The notes: generated from the letters alone by a model not told the origin. Shown: positions 1-7,733, counted from the first letter of the stretch. The stretch: DNA of 43,934 nt from Acinetobacter parvus DSM 16617 = CIP 108168 (GCF_000368025.1 NZ_KB849211.1:705798-749731); one strand, 5' to 3'. Numbers and translations: made by a program.

Positions 1-5
1 TGACC

Positions 6-31
6 AGCTACCACAACAAAATAAGGTAGCT
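6..31. other. Stem-loop at the window edge
   Basis: Positions 6-12 (AGCTACC) and 25-31 (GGTAGCT) are perfect inverted repeats separated by 12 bases. There is no T-run after it, so it is a weak terminator candidate at most. It may belong to a gene or element cut by the left edge of the window. Low confidence in any role. Confidence 0.3.
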
Positions 32-35
32 TAAC

Positions 36-97
36 TAGAGCAGAATATCACTTATAAATAAGCTTTTAGTTGTTCAAACATGTGGGACCACCTCTAT
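36..97 (+). repeat. 60-bp repeat, left copy (R1)
   Basis: This stretch matches 11165-11224 in the same orientation over about 58 bases with roughly three mismatches. The ends are short inverted repeats (TAGAG at the left, CTCTATA at the right). The right side directly abuts an open reading frame with no start codon, so the copy seems to mark a break point that removed the 5' end of that gene. It could be a MITE-like element, one end of a degraded IS (the read-out GTGGTCCCACTTTTTTGAAC on the minus strand vaguely recalls IS3-family ends), or a recombination core. The identity with the second copy is seen directly; its nature is inferred. Confidence 0.7.
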
Positions 98-98
98 A

Positions 99-791
99 TC
101 TCTTTTAAAGGATGTAATTTCCAAAACAAATAATAAAACTATTAAGACTGAAGATGTTCTAGAGTACCTAGAAAAAGCGACAAAATACTTCTCAATTGCA
201 GAGAGTTATTCACATAAGATTCTTAATGACAAAGCTGCGCTAAAAGGTTTTGCTGTTAGTAGTTTTGCAGATGATTGCTTTGCAATCTTAGAAACTTATT
301 TACTGCATATTACATTGTTAAAACAATTATTTAACTCTCATATCTCTCATATTGATCTTAGCAAAGCAATTTCGGAGAAAGCACTAACTAACACTCAGAG
401 AATAACAGTACAATATTCAAAAAAAGGGGTTCCTGAATTAAAGCAACGCTTTAAAGATTTAGAACTAAGCACAAATGGCTTTGATACCAAAGCAACAAAA
501 AGTGAGTTTAATCTAAGCATGTCTGATCGTTTATCACTTATTATTGGCGGTGTTGGGCTAGCACTCATACTTATCATTTCTTTATTCATTCCAAGCCCTA
601 CTAACTGGCAACAGGTAGTACTAAGAGCTATACTCTCTTTAACTATAGGAATACTTATTTCAACTGTTCCAGGTTTTTTACATATTAATTTAACGGGGAA
701 AATACTTGATAATAGATATAAAATTATAGCAACGGGATCTATCGCTGCATTTGTTATTATTTATATGTTCAACCCAGCATTTGTAAGTTAA
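99..791 (+). pseudogene. 5'-truncated membrane protein, three TM segments
   Basis: The frame is open from position 39 to the stop at 789-791, but it has no ATG or GTG. The first TTG is at 315, deep inside what looks like continuous coding sequence. The reading frame begins inside repeat R1, so I read this as a gene that lost its 5' end there. What remains is an N-terminal helical region of about 140 residues and then three hydrophobic segments near the C-terminus (around nt 534-590, 620-680 and 721-775). I do not recognise the family. An ATT at 117 preceded by AAAGGA is an unlikely but possible start that would rescue an almost full product. The gene converges on the SLOG gene and shares a bidirectional terminator with it. 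A membrane effector of the SLATT type is a possibility only, as no diagnostic motif is visible. Confidence 0.5.
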
Positions 792-826
792 TTTTTATAG
801 GGCTAACTATTGAGCCCTATAAAAAA
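792..826. terminator. Bidirectional rho-independent terminator
   Basis: TTTTTATAGGGCT at 792-804 pairs perfectly with AGCCCTATAAAAA at 813-825, giving a T-run on each strand. It lies between the convergent 3' ends of the membrane protein gene and the SLOG gene, and its right arm contains the SLOG stop codon (817-819). Confidence 0.85.
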
Positions 827-1377
827 CTTGGTTGCATATTGCTCTTTCTAAGTAATTCAATATTTTTAGAAATATTAATTTTTTTATCTGCATTTTTCAG
901 GGATAACTCTGACATTTTTTGAGTAATTAATAAGAACTCATCAACATTATAAACACGTTGGAATTTCTTTTCTTGTTGAAGAAAAACTGTAACTTTTTTA
1001 TTTTGCTTAATAAGCTCAATAATATTCTTTAATGTCCCTGTACTTTTTTTATCCCAAAGCATAACCCCAATGTCTGCATCATTTGCTAAAGCTACATCCT
1101 TAGCAGTAAAAAAATCTCTTGTACCAAATTTATAATTTGTAGCTATTGATTTTGTAGACCAATTGCCTAGATTATTTCTTACTATAGTACCACTATGGTA
1201 AATAGTGACTTTACTATACGTTTGAATATTAAGATAATTTTGTACAGCTTTATCAATTCCATCAGCATCACCAAGGATAATTTCATATCCTTGGTTGATC
1301 ATCTTATCAATACGTTTAGTTACTGATTCATCTAGTTTTTTAATACTGATAGAACCAGCAATAAAAATTTTTTTCAC
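817..1377 (-). CDS. SLOG-domain (Rossmann-like) nucleotide-binding protein
   Basis: The product (186 aa from a GTG start at 1377) has the layout of the SLOG superfamily (DprA/LOG-like Rossmann folds). There is an N-terminal strand and glycine turn (KKIFIAGS), a GDADGID motif near residue 37, an internal GTRDF segment, and a C-terminal D-x-G-V-M-L-W-D followed by STGTLKNI, which resembles the nucleotide/phosphate-binding loop of SLOG proteins. GTG 1377 is preferred over TTG 1389: it starts just before the first strand, and GGAAAT, formed by the end of the upstream gene, is spaced as an RBS. It follows the PRTase gene by 2 nt, so the two are surely co-transcribed and probably translationally coupled. 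SLOG proteins are known from comparative genomics of conflict systems as sensors or processors of nucleotides. The exact ligand or enzymatic activity here is unknown. Confidence 0.65.
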   Translation of the reverse strand: MKKIFIAGSISIKKLDESVTKRIDKMINQGYEIILGDADGIDKAVQNYLNIQTYSKVTIYHSGTIVRNNLGNWSTKSIATNYKFGTRDFFTAKDVALANDADIGVMLWDKKSTGTLKNIIELIKQNKKVTVFLQQEKKFQRVYNVDEFLLITQKMSELSLKNADKKINISKNIELLRKSNMQPSFL

Positions 1378-1379
1378 TG

Positions 1380-1958
1380 CTATTTCCAAGTTAATGCTGC
1401 TACATATATATCTTTAACTTTAGGATATGAGCTTAACACATTACAAGCAGCCTCCATAGTAGCCCCTGTATCAAATAGATCATCTATAAGTAACACATTC
1501 CAACATCCAGCATTTCGAATGCCATCATAGAGTGAAAAACTATTAGCTAAGACTGACTCTTTTTCCTCCCTTGTTTGTAAATCCTTAAGAGAAGTTCCAT
1601 TTTTTGTTTTATGTAAAATATTAGTAAATACTGGTATATTTAGAGCTTGCCCAAGCCCTTCTGCTAACCCATATACAGGCTGGCGATCACGATTATTAGA
1701 TGCAGGCATAGGAACAATGAATCCTATCTTTTCACTAAAATGTTCATTTATTACTGAAGATAGAGAGTCAACTAAAGTAGGTATCTGATTCCAATCATTT
1801 CTATATTTTAATAAAAATAATGATTGACCTATGTCAGATCTTTTAGTGTCAAACATAGGACGACCATATTCATTTTCACCAAGATATTCACTCTTTAGAA
1901 CATGCTTATCTAAAACAATTCCTTTTTTCCAAGGACCATTGATTTCCTTAACATTCAT
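1380..1958 (-). CDS. Phosphoribosyltransferase-fold protein (ComF-like)
   Basis: This 192-aa protein is a type I phosphoribosyltransferase-fold protein. The PRPP-binding signature is VLLIDDLFDTGATMEAA near residue 155, with the two acidic residues followed by DTGAT. A conserved FIVPMPASNNRDRQ segment lies near residue 80, much as in ComF/GntX proteins, but the N-terminal zinc ribbon of ComF is absent and the length is short. It is the first gene of a tight pair with the SLOG gene. The PRTase/SLOG association fits predicted nucleotide-centred conflict or signalling modules. A housekeeping nucleotide salvage role is less likely, given the AT-rich island context and the absence of salvage genes nearby. 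Confidence 0.7.
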   Translation of the reverse strand: MNVKEINGPWKKGIVLDKHVLKSEYLGENEYGRPMFDTKRSDIGQSLFLLKYRNDWNQIPTLVDSLSSVINEHFSEKIGFIVPMPASNNRDRQPVYGLAEGLGQALNIPVFTNILHKTKNGTSLKDLQTREEKESVLANSFSLYDGIRNAGCWNVLLIDDLFDTGATMEAACNVLSSYPKVKDIYVAALTWK

Positions 1959-2209
1959 ATGACTATTGATCTCTAATCAAAACCAGATTGATAACTATGC
2001 AAAATACAATTAAAACATAAATTACTAAAAACAATTTAACATAAAATCTACCAGCAAAACATAAATTCAAACCTACATAGAGCATCTAAATTTCGCCCAT
2101 AGGAAACGAGCCAGATACGGCTCATTTCCTTAGAAACTCCAATTTGCATTTTTAGCTAATAGTATATAACTCTATCCTACTGTATTGAGATGTATAGCCT
2201 TGTCCTCAA
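1959..2209. other. Intergenic stretch with a long hairpin
   Basis: There is no coding sequence here. The main feature is an inverted repeat at 2101-2130: AGGAAACGAGCC, a six-base loop, then GGCTCATTTCCT, with one mismatch in twelve pairs. There is no T-run on either side, so a terminator for the Gp2 gene is doubtful. A replication-origin-like or structural hairpin of the element is possible. The promoter of the PRTase gene should lie in the first 100 bases (1959-2060), which are strongly AT-rich, but I cannot pick a clear -35/-10. Confidence 0.4.
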
Positions 2210-3175
2210 TCAACATGAAGAACAGCCGAAAGCCCTCATACCTTTCACACGAACTCTAAGCCGTTGGTCAATCTTTTTAGCGGTTATACGAGCTAAATAG
2301 CTATACACAGCTTTAAGCCTTTCTAATCCTATTGGATCGTCACGACTAATCATACCCAGCCCATTCAAATACTTGTAACGTTGAGCTTCTTGTCTACGTC
2401 CTGTATTTACTCGCTGTGTGTCATTCTCTTCTAAATCTTCATCCGCATGTTTACAGGTATGACAATTCCAATAATAACCAAGCCCTTCCGTGATTTTATC
2501 CATCCATACCCTACCCACCCATCTAGCAAGCTTGCAGTCATACGTAGATGTAGAACCATCATAGATCAAAAATAAATGAACGTGATAACTGCCTTCTGGT
2601 GCCTGCTCTAAACACCAAGCATTCAGTTTCAGGTTTTTAAAACACTTATCCTTATTTGCCATACGGTTACGAAGCCTTTGAACGTGTCGATTAAACATTT
2701 CAATATCAACCATATGCTGTTTATCCACGTGATACTTCAAATCCACCCTGACAATAAGATTACGGCTATAACGATGGAATAATCTCTCTACAGCTGTTCG
2801 AAGTTTTCCTAATCTCCTCTTAACACCAAACTTATACTGACGAAGATCACTCAGGACTTTTTTCTTATTAACTTGGAATGACCAACTATAAGCATCTAAT
2901 AACCAATCACTTATTTCTAAAAGAGATGCATATGTGTATTGACCATCTTGAATGTGCTTAAAGCTATAAAACTCATAGCTAGCTAAAAACTCAAATAAAC
3001 CAACGTAGTCTGCATATACATGATTACAGGAATAAACTTGTTCAAAGGCATCTAGCAATCTAACCAGTTCAGGTAGGTCTTTTCTCTTCAAACCTTTGTT
3101 AATAATCCTTTTTGTAAAAGATTCAATTTCAATCAGCAATCTTGGTTCATGGAGAGTGTGTTGGTGAATGTTCAT
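2210..3175 (-). CDS. Inovirus Gp2 / YagK-YfjJ family protein
   Basis: The 321-aa product matches the inovirus-type Gp2 (YagK/YfjJ C-terminal) family, found on filamentous phages, satellites and prophage remnants, and probably involved in replication of the element. A helical N-terminus spans residues 1-135. The conserved domain then begins with the strand LIVRVDLKYHV at 140-150. The HxH-type motif YHVHLFLIYDG is at 197-207 (H198, H200), WVGRVWMDKITEGLGYYWNC at 219-238, the GLGMISRDDP helix start at 272-281, and the family's C-terminal arginine/glycine segment KGMRAFG at 311-317. All expected blocks are present, so the gene looks intact. The ATG at 3175 has only a weak RBS. It lies downstream of, and on the same strand as, the tandem Gp2-like unit but is separated from it by 264 bp. 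Confidence 0.8.
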   Translation of the reverse strand: MNIHQHTLHEPRLLIEIESFTKRIINKGLKRKDLPELVRLLDAFEQVYSCNHVYADYVGLFEFLASYEFYSFKHIQDGQYTYASLLEISDWLLDAYSWSFQVNKKKVLSDLRQYKFGVKRRLGKLRTAVERLFHRYSRNLIVRVDLKYHVDKQHMVDIEMFNRHVQRLRNRMANKDKCFKNLKLNAWCLEQAPEGSYHVHLFLIYDGSTSTYDCKLARWVGRVWMDKITEGLGYYWNCHTCKHADEDLEENDTQRVNTGRRQEAQRYKYLNGLGMISRDDPIGLERLKAVYSYLARITAKKIDQRLRVRVKGMRAFGCSSC

Positions 3176-3439
3176 GATGACTAATTCCGTAATATGCTCA
3201 TCAGATCAGGTGTTTGAGTATTTTTTAATTCTTAATCTTTAGTTATATAATTCATATATATAATATCTACTACAGCTTTTCAGACAAAAAAATGCCCTAG
3301 GATTCATTGGAATATAGAAACATTTCAATCTATTTACCTTAGGGAATGTTAGGAAATTGATCATTTTGAGCAAAGCTAAAGTTATTCAACGCTTATGGTC
3401 AAATCTCAAGGAGGAATCACATTGAGCATACGTTATCAA
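3176..3439. other. Intergenic stretch between the two Gp2-type units
   Basis: This holds the likely promoter of the Gp2 gene in a very AT-rich run around 3220-3270, and an imperfect inverted repeat (CCCTAGG near 3294, CCTTAGGG near 3338). On the plus strand a short open stretch beginning TTG at 3368 is broken by a TGA and resumes into the 3' end of the neighbouring gene. I do not count it as a gene. No AlpA-type regulator, a common Gp2 neighbour, is seen. Confidence 0.35.
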
Positions 3440-5134
3440 TCATGATGATTGGCTGCCCTCTGTGGTTGAAATTTTCTTAGATTTTGGTTCCTGTCCTTTC
3501 GTATAACGTTTGATTTTCTTACCATTTTCCATATCCACCCATAGTATAAACAAGTCCAAAAAGTAAAAATAAGGTAAATAGTATTTCAGGAAGCTTTTCC
3601 GAAGGTCTTTATCAATGGTTTCAATTTTTAAAACCTCATGTCTTAACTCGGCCTTTGGAGCAAAAATATTGCAACTACGCATGCTGTAATGTATTTCATT
3701 CGCTGAGTTACTCAGTTTGTTCTTTTCGTTATAGCGTGCGATAAATTTACCCAAATACCGCCTTAGCTTCTCTGGCAAATTGGCATCTTGCAGCTTGGGT
3801 TGATATTCAAAAAACAAGGTTAAATCCGCATAAGTTTGTCTGCTCTGCCGCTGTACACAGTCATATTGATCCCAACGCAACAAATAGCCTCTAAGCCAAC
3901 TTAGTGGTTGTGCTGACTGACCCACTCGTAAGAATTCAGTCAGAATCGATGATTGCTCTGTCTGATTCAAACTTTTGTTTGGGATAGTGAACTCGATACG
4001 GATACGCAAGGCATAAACATCTTTGGCTAGCAAATAACGAGTGTACTTGGTGAGTTTTTTTAAATTGCCATCTAAACTTGTTTTAGATTTTATAAAATCG
4101 TGATGTGATAGCTCATTCTTTAAAATGCTCATTTTTTCATTAAGTTGAACTATGATTACGTCATTCAATGGCGGAGATTGAAGCTCTTTCAACTTACTCC
4201 AATTTGCCTGCAAAAAACTTAAAAAGGACAATACATTTTGAGAACGGAATTGTGCTTTTAACACGTACTGAAAGAGATCTGGCTCATTAAGTAAAGTTTT
4301 AAAAATACTCAACCACATCCGACCCAATCGAGTGTGCATTTTTGAATATTCTTCAGGTGAGAAAAAACCAAACAACACTTTGTTCGGAATAATAAATAAT
4401 TCAGGTTTCACCGCTTTTAGGGTTTCGCAAAACACTTCTATTCGCCCCAACAGATAACCTATCGTTAAATGCCCACCTTCATTGACTGGCAAATATGAAT
4501 ATTCTGAATAAGTAAGGTCAGCGTAGCTCAAATATTGCTGTGCAGGTTTTGCTAAATGTTTTCGATGAGCAAATATCCTTGTATCCTGTTCACTTAGGTC
4601 ATTGAGGATACAATAGCCTTTGGATAGCGACTCTAAATTCTTAGAAGTAGGTAAAGATGATGATTGCAGAGCCAAACATCCATCTTTTATCCGATGTGGG
4701 TTAAAACCTAAATTAAATTTAAAAACCTGTTCTACAGCAAAGAAGTAGCTAAATATCCAGTACCAACTTTCGTTTACGGCTGCTACATCACTTTTTTTGA
4801 TGAAGCCAACTGCCTTTTTATTAAAGTGTTTGCGAACAACATCATTCCAATTTCTAACAGTGTACTTATCCGACAAAGTAGAAAAAATACCTGCCAACTC
4901 TTTCTTGAATTTTAGGATAAATGTATTCTCAGGAAAGTGCTGTGTTTCCTTAAGAATCAAAACAAAATGTAGATTGATGCCAAATTCCTGACTTGGTTCC
5001 AGTTTAAACAAGTAATGAATAAGTGTGTTTAATCCATCAACTTTCTGCAAGATCGCTTTTATTTTATCCTCAAAGTCTGAATACAATTTTAGGTAATCAT
5101 CCTCCCCCTTTGGTTGATCTCGATGAATTGTCAC
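3440..5134 (-). CDS. Large protein with two degenerate Gp2-like domains
   Basis: The GTG at 5134 gives 564 aa, but this is probably not the true N-terminus. The frame stays open upstream to a TGA at 5204-5206, and the extra codons encode a strand (IYVFCFDVTI) that matches the first strand of Gp2. Two Gp2-like repeats are visible by eye. Repeat 1 covers residues 1-145, with INLHFVLIL at 53-61 in place of the H-x-H strand and KAVGFIKKSDVAAV at 107-120 aligning with GLGMISRDDP of the neighbouring Gp2. Repeat 2 covers about 373-545, with YALRIRIEF at 374-382, ADLTLFFEY at 436-444 and a final helix DKDLRKSFLKYYLPYFYFL at 508-526. The metal-binding histidine pair is lost in both, so catalysis is unlikely. 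I do not know a named family for this arrangement. There is no clear RBS before the GTG. Confidence 0.6.
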   Translation of the reverse strand: MTIHRDQPKGEDDYLKLYSDFEDKIKAILQKVDGLNTLIHYLFKLEPSQEFGINLHFVLILKETQHFPENTFILKFKKELAGIFSTLSDKYTVRNWNDVVRKHFNKKAVGFIKKSDVAAVNESWYWIFSYFFAVEQVFKFNLGFNPHRIKDGCLALQSSSLPTSKNLESLSKGYCILNDLSEQDTRIFAHRKHLAKPAQQYLSYADLTYSEYSYLPVNEGGHLTIGYLLGRIEVFCETLKAVKPELFIIPNKVLFGFFSPEEYSKMHTRLGRMWLSIFKTLLNEPDLFQYVLKAQFRSQNVLSFLSFLQANWSKLKELQSPPLNDVIIVQLNEKMSILKNELSHHDFIKSKTSLDGNLKKLTKYTRYLLAKDVYALRIRIEFTIPNKSLNQTEQSSILTEFLRVGQSAQPLSWLRGYLLRWDQYDCVQRQSRQTYADLTLFFEYQPKLQDANLPEKLRRYLGKFIARYNEKNKLSNSANEIHYSMRSCNIFAPKAELRHEVLKIETIDKDLRKSFLKYYLPYFYFLDLFILWVDMENGKKIKRYTKGQEPKSKKISTTEGSQSS

Positions 5135-5169
5135 ATCGAAGCAAAAGACATAAATCTGCTCATGTTCAT

Positions 5170-5766
5170 CTAAATTTTTTTGAATGTTTGCTCGTACTGC
5201 TCCTCACAAACATCTAGGCCCAATTGTTCATCAACAGAAGAGTCTGCTAATACTTTCGGCTTCAATCTTTCTAAGAAATCAAAAAAAATATCCAGCTCAT
5301 AATCTTTAAATTCGCTTGCTACAAGCGGATGAGAATCAACACACAATCTCATTGCACTTTGCCCTAAGCGCATATTCAAATTTCGTATTAGACCATGATT
5401 GCATTGATCAAGCTCATGATTAAAACCTAGATATTGTGAAATTTTTCTAAAGATAAAAAAATCAAAATGATCCCGTTCAGTTAAAACATCACGAGGATAT
5501 CTCAGACCATTAATCCATTTATTCAGCCCTACACGCTGCCCAACAGTCAAATATGGAAGTTCATCAAGTGTTGGTTCCAGATCATTCTTGAGCACCAGCA
5601 ACAACTGATCATAGTTTTCCAATAGATCAATTGTCTCTCGAAAAATAACAACTTCATGTTGCTGATTTCTTTTTGACACTCGTTGAAACCACAAAGGATA
5701 TTTATAGCGAAGCACCTTATACAAATCATTCTTTATTATTCGTTTAAGATAATTGTACTTTTCCAT
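5170..5766 (-). CDS. Unknown protein; probable N-terminal part of the Gp2-like protein
   Basis: The 198-aa product starts at ATG 5766, with AAAGGA five bases upstream. It is mostly helical, without a motif I recognise, and comparable to the helical N-terminus that precedes the Gp2 domain in the intact neighbour. It ends in FKKI at a run of seven A (5175-5181 on the plus strand as T). One extra A, or a -1 shift there, joins it to the next ORF as ...TFKKNLDEHEQIYVFCF..., placing the missing first strand of Gp2-like repeat 1 in frame and giving a protein of about 775 aa. So it is either the first half of one frameshifted gene or a separate, coupled gene. Confidence 0.6.
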   Translation of the reverse strand: MEKYNYLKRIIKNDLYKVLRYKYPLWFQRVSKRNQQHEVVIFRETIDLLENYDQLLLVLKNDLEPTLDELPYLTVGQRVGLNKWINGLRYPRDVLTERDHFDFFIFRKISQYLGFNHELDQCNHGLIRNLNMRLGQSAMRLCVDSHPLVASEFKDYELDIFFDFLERLKPKVLADSSVDEQLGLDVCEEQYEQTFKKI

Positions 5767-6253
5767 ACTAATCCTTTATATTTAGACGACTATAATAAAG
5801 TCTTACTTTTATTAATCAGTATTTATTTTACATTAAAATCATTATTTTAATAGATCATTATTCACTATAAAAAATGAATATTAATTAACACCAAAAACAA
5901 CAATTCTACGTATAAAAACTGGCTATATCCGTTATTGCTTGGAGTAAAGAGTAATGGAGGCCTAAGACCTGAACCAAACTTTCAAAAAGTAAGTGAGTTA
6001 TGCTTTTAAAGTATGGTAGAGAGCAATCAAGAAATTTGATAAAAGATAGGCTTTGCAATAGATGTGAATTGGCCTGAACAGTTATTATTTACTATTTCTA
6101 ATTAAAAAAAGTGATTCAGCAATAATGTACCCCTCATTCAATAGAGGTACATGAGTATAAATGAGCTCATTAAACATTACATTCAACTCATTTATTGAGC
6201 CGAATATGTGTTATATTTAGCTCACCTTGGAAAGACTCTAAGTGGAGATTAAG
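5767..6253. promoter_or_regulatory. Divergent intergenic region before fic, with palindromes
   Basis: About 490 bases carry the promoters of the minus-strand Gp2-like unit and of fic. Close to fic are several TGAG/CTCA inverted motifs. ATGAGCTCAT (6161-6170) is a perfect 10-base palindrome, CTCA/TGAG flank a five-base gap at 6187-6199, and AGCTCAC follows at 6219-6225. An imperfect hairpin, GTAC...GTAC, is at 6127-6150. Since Fic has a C-terminal winged helix, these are candidate autoregulatory operators. I see no gene in 5767-6120. Confidence 0.35.
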
Positions 6254-7372
6254 ATGCAAGATTGGATTTGGCAAAGTGACAACTGGGTAAACTTCACATG
6301 GGAAGATGAAATCATCTTACCCAAAACCAGACAAATTCATCAAAAAATTGGAATCCTACTTGGGCAAAGTCAACATGATTTAGCCAAAGAACAATTCACT
6401 TTAGATACTCTACTTGCCAATCTTGTAGCGTCATCAGCGATTGAAAATGAGACCTTAAATGTGTATTCATTACGCTCCTCACTTGCTCGTCGTTTGGGTG
6501 TTACCCTTGAACAACCTTACCCAAGTTCAGACCGATCTGAAGACTTAACCAACATCATGCTGGATGCGCTTAATAACGTAAAGCAACTACTTACTGTTAA
6601 ACGTCTTATGCAATGGCACCAATGGCTTTTTAATGACCCTGATTGGACAATGCAGCGTTTACGTATTGGTCAACTCAGAGGTTCAGAACCAATGCAGGTT
6701 GTCTCTGGTCGATTGGACTATCCGACCGTTCACTTTGAAGCACCTCCTAGAGAAGGACTAGAAGAACGTTTAGAAGCTTTTATAAATTGGTTTAATCATA
6801 GTCTAACCGATGCGTTGCTTGACCCACTACTTCGTGCAGGCATTACTCACTTATGGTTTATCACACTTCACCCTTTTGATGATGGTAACGGTCGTATTAC
6901 ACGTACCCTCACAGACCTTGCATTAGCACAAATGGATGAACAGAGTATACGTTTGTATGCGATGTCCCCCGTTATATTAAATAAACGCAAAAGTTATTAT
7001 GAAATATTAGAACAAACCCAAAAAAATGATTCCAATATCACCAATTGGCTTGTCTGGTTTTTAGATACTTTAAATGACAGCCTTGAAACGACGCTAAAGC
7101 AAATTGATCGAACATTGTTTAAGAGCCAGTTTTGGCATAAATATTCAAACTTAGATCTTCATGAAGGACAACGCAAAGTATTGAATCGTTTATTGGATGG
7201 AGGGGAAAATGGTTTTGAACATGGTATCAGTGCCTCACAATATCAAAAGGTTGCTAAAGTCAGTAAAGCAACGGCTACTCGTCACTTATCTGACTTGCTC
7301 GGAAAAGAGTGTATAATCAAATTGGAAGGTGGTGGGCGCAATACTCGCTATCAGATCAATACTCAATTATAA
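6254..7372 (+). CDS. Fic family protein with DUF4172 and winged helix
   Basis: The start is ATG 6254, preceded by GGAG with seven-base spacing; a GTG at 6242 is in frame but overlaps that RBS. The 372-aa product has an N-terminal DUF4172-like region beginning MQDWIWQ. A built-in inhibitory helix follows with the S-x-x-x-E-N motif (S60, E64, N65). The catalytic Fic motif HPFDDGNGR is at 206-214, with H206 as the general base. A C-terminal winged helix (about 300-370) ends in a GGGRNTRY wing. Fic proteins transfer AMP or other phosphate groups to target hydroxyls, and those with an internal inhibitory helix are usually autoinhibited and may autoregulate. All key residues are present. It sits at the right end of the island-like region, just before the tRNA scar. 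The target is unknown. Confidence 0.9.
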   Translation: MQDWIWQSDNWVNFTWEDEIILPKTRQIHQKIGILLGQSQHDLAKEQFTLDTLLANLVASSAIENETLNVYSLRSSLARRLGVTLEQPYPSSDRSEDLTNIMLDALNNVKQLLTVKRLMQWHQWLFNDPDWTMQRLRIGQLRGSEPMQVVSGRLDYPTVHFEAPPREGLEERLEAFINWFNHSLTDALLDPLLRAGITHLWFITLHPFDDGNGRITRTLTDLALAQMDEQSIRLYAMSPVILNKRKSYYEILEQTQKNDSNITNWLVWFLDTLNDSLETTLKQIDRTLFKSQFWHKYSNLDLHEGQRKVLNRLLDGGENGFEHGISASQYQKVAKVSKATATRHLSDLLGKECIIKLEGGGRNTRYQINTQL

Positions 7373-7733
7373 ATAGAGTACTTTTATTTTTTACGGTATA
7401 GTTTGCGGTAAAATCAATTTAATTCATAAATTATAAACTTAAAATTCAATTATACAACATAATAGTTCGAGTCCCGCAGGGCGCACAATCACAATAAACA
7501 AATATAGAAAAATATATTTAAAAGCCTTTGATATATAACAATTTAACCAAAACAACATGACAAAATATACAATAATAAATAAGGATACCGTTGCAAAAAA
7601 TGAGGATATATCCAGTTCTATCAACTTTTGTATCCTCATTCGCTATGGCTAAACACATCCCCCCCTAACAGATTCAAAGTGTTCAAGTGCAAAACCAAAA
7701 GAGAAAGACTATTCCCTATACGATGGTCATGGG
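7373..7733. other. Gene-free stretch around the tRNA scar
   Basis: Apart from the tRNA fragment, this AT-rich stretch has no convincing gene. A 66-codon minus-strand frame (7439-7639) overlaps the scar and has no RBS or recognisable features. A run of seven C lies near 7660. It looks like decayed junction DNA. Confidence 0.4.
7464..7486 (+). repeat. 3' tRNA fragment, probable attachment-site scar (attR)
   Basis: AGTTCGAGTCCCGCAGGG followed by CGCACA is the T-loop, 3' T-stem and acceptor strand of a tRNA. The acceptor AGGGCGCA would pair with a 5' end of GCGCCCT, as in tRNA-Arg(UCU) of gamma-proteobacteria. Nothing upstream pairs with the T-stem CCCGC and there are no D or anticodon arms, so this is only the last third of a tRNA. 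Such duplications are left at the distal end of islands inserted in a tRNA gene. The orientation puts the island to the left, which fits the AT-rich genes there. The intact tRNA is outside the window. Confidence 0.6.

Noticed and set aside
2070..2100. Possible pdif (Xer recombination) site
   Set aside because: Only a short ATTTCG-like segment agrees; the second arm is missing.
3368..3500. Plus-strand frame with an in-frame TGA (begins SKAKVIQRLW)
   Set aside because: Interrupted by a stop, overlaps the 3' end of the minus-strand gene and has no recognisable homology.
7439..7639. 66-codon minus-strand frame over the tRNA scar
   Set aside because: No RBS, overlaps the tRNA fragment, low-complexity hydrophobic translation.
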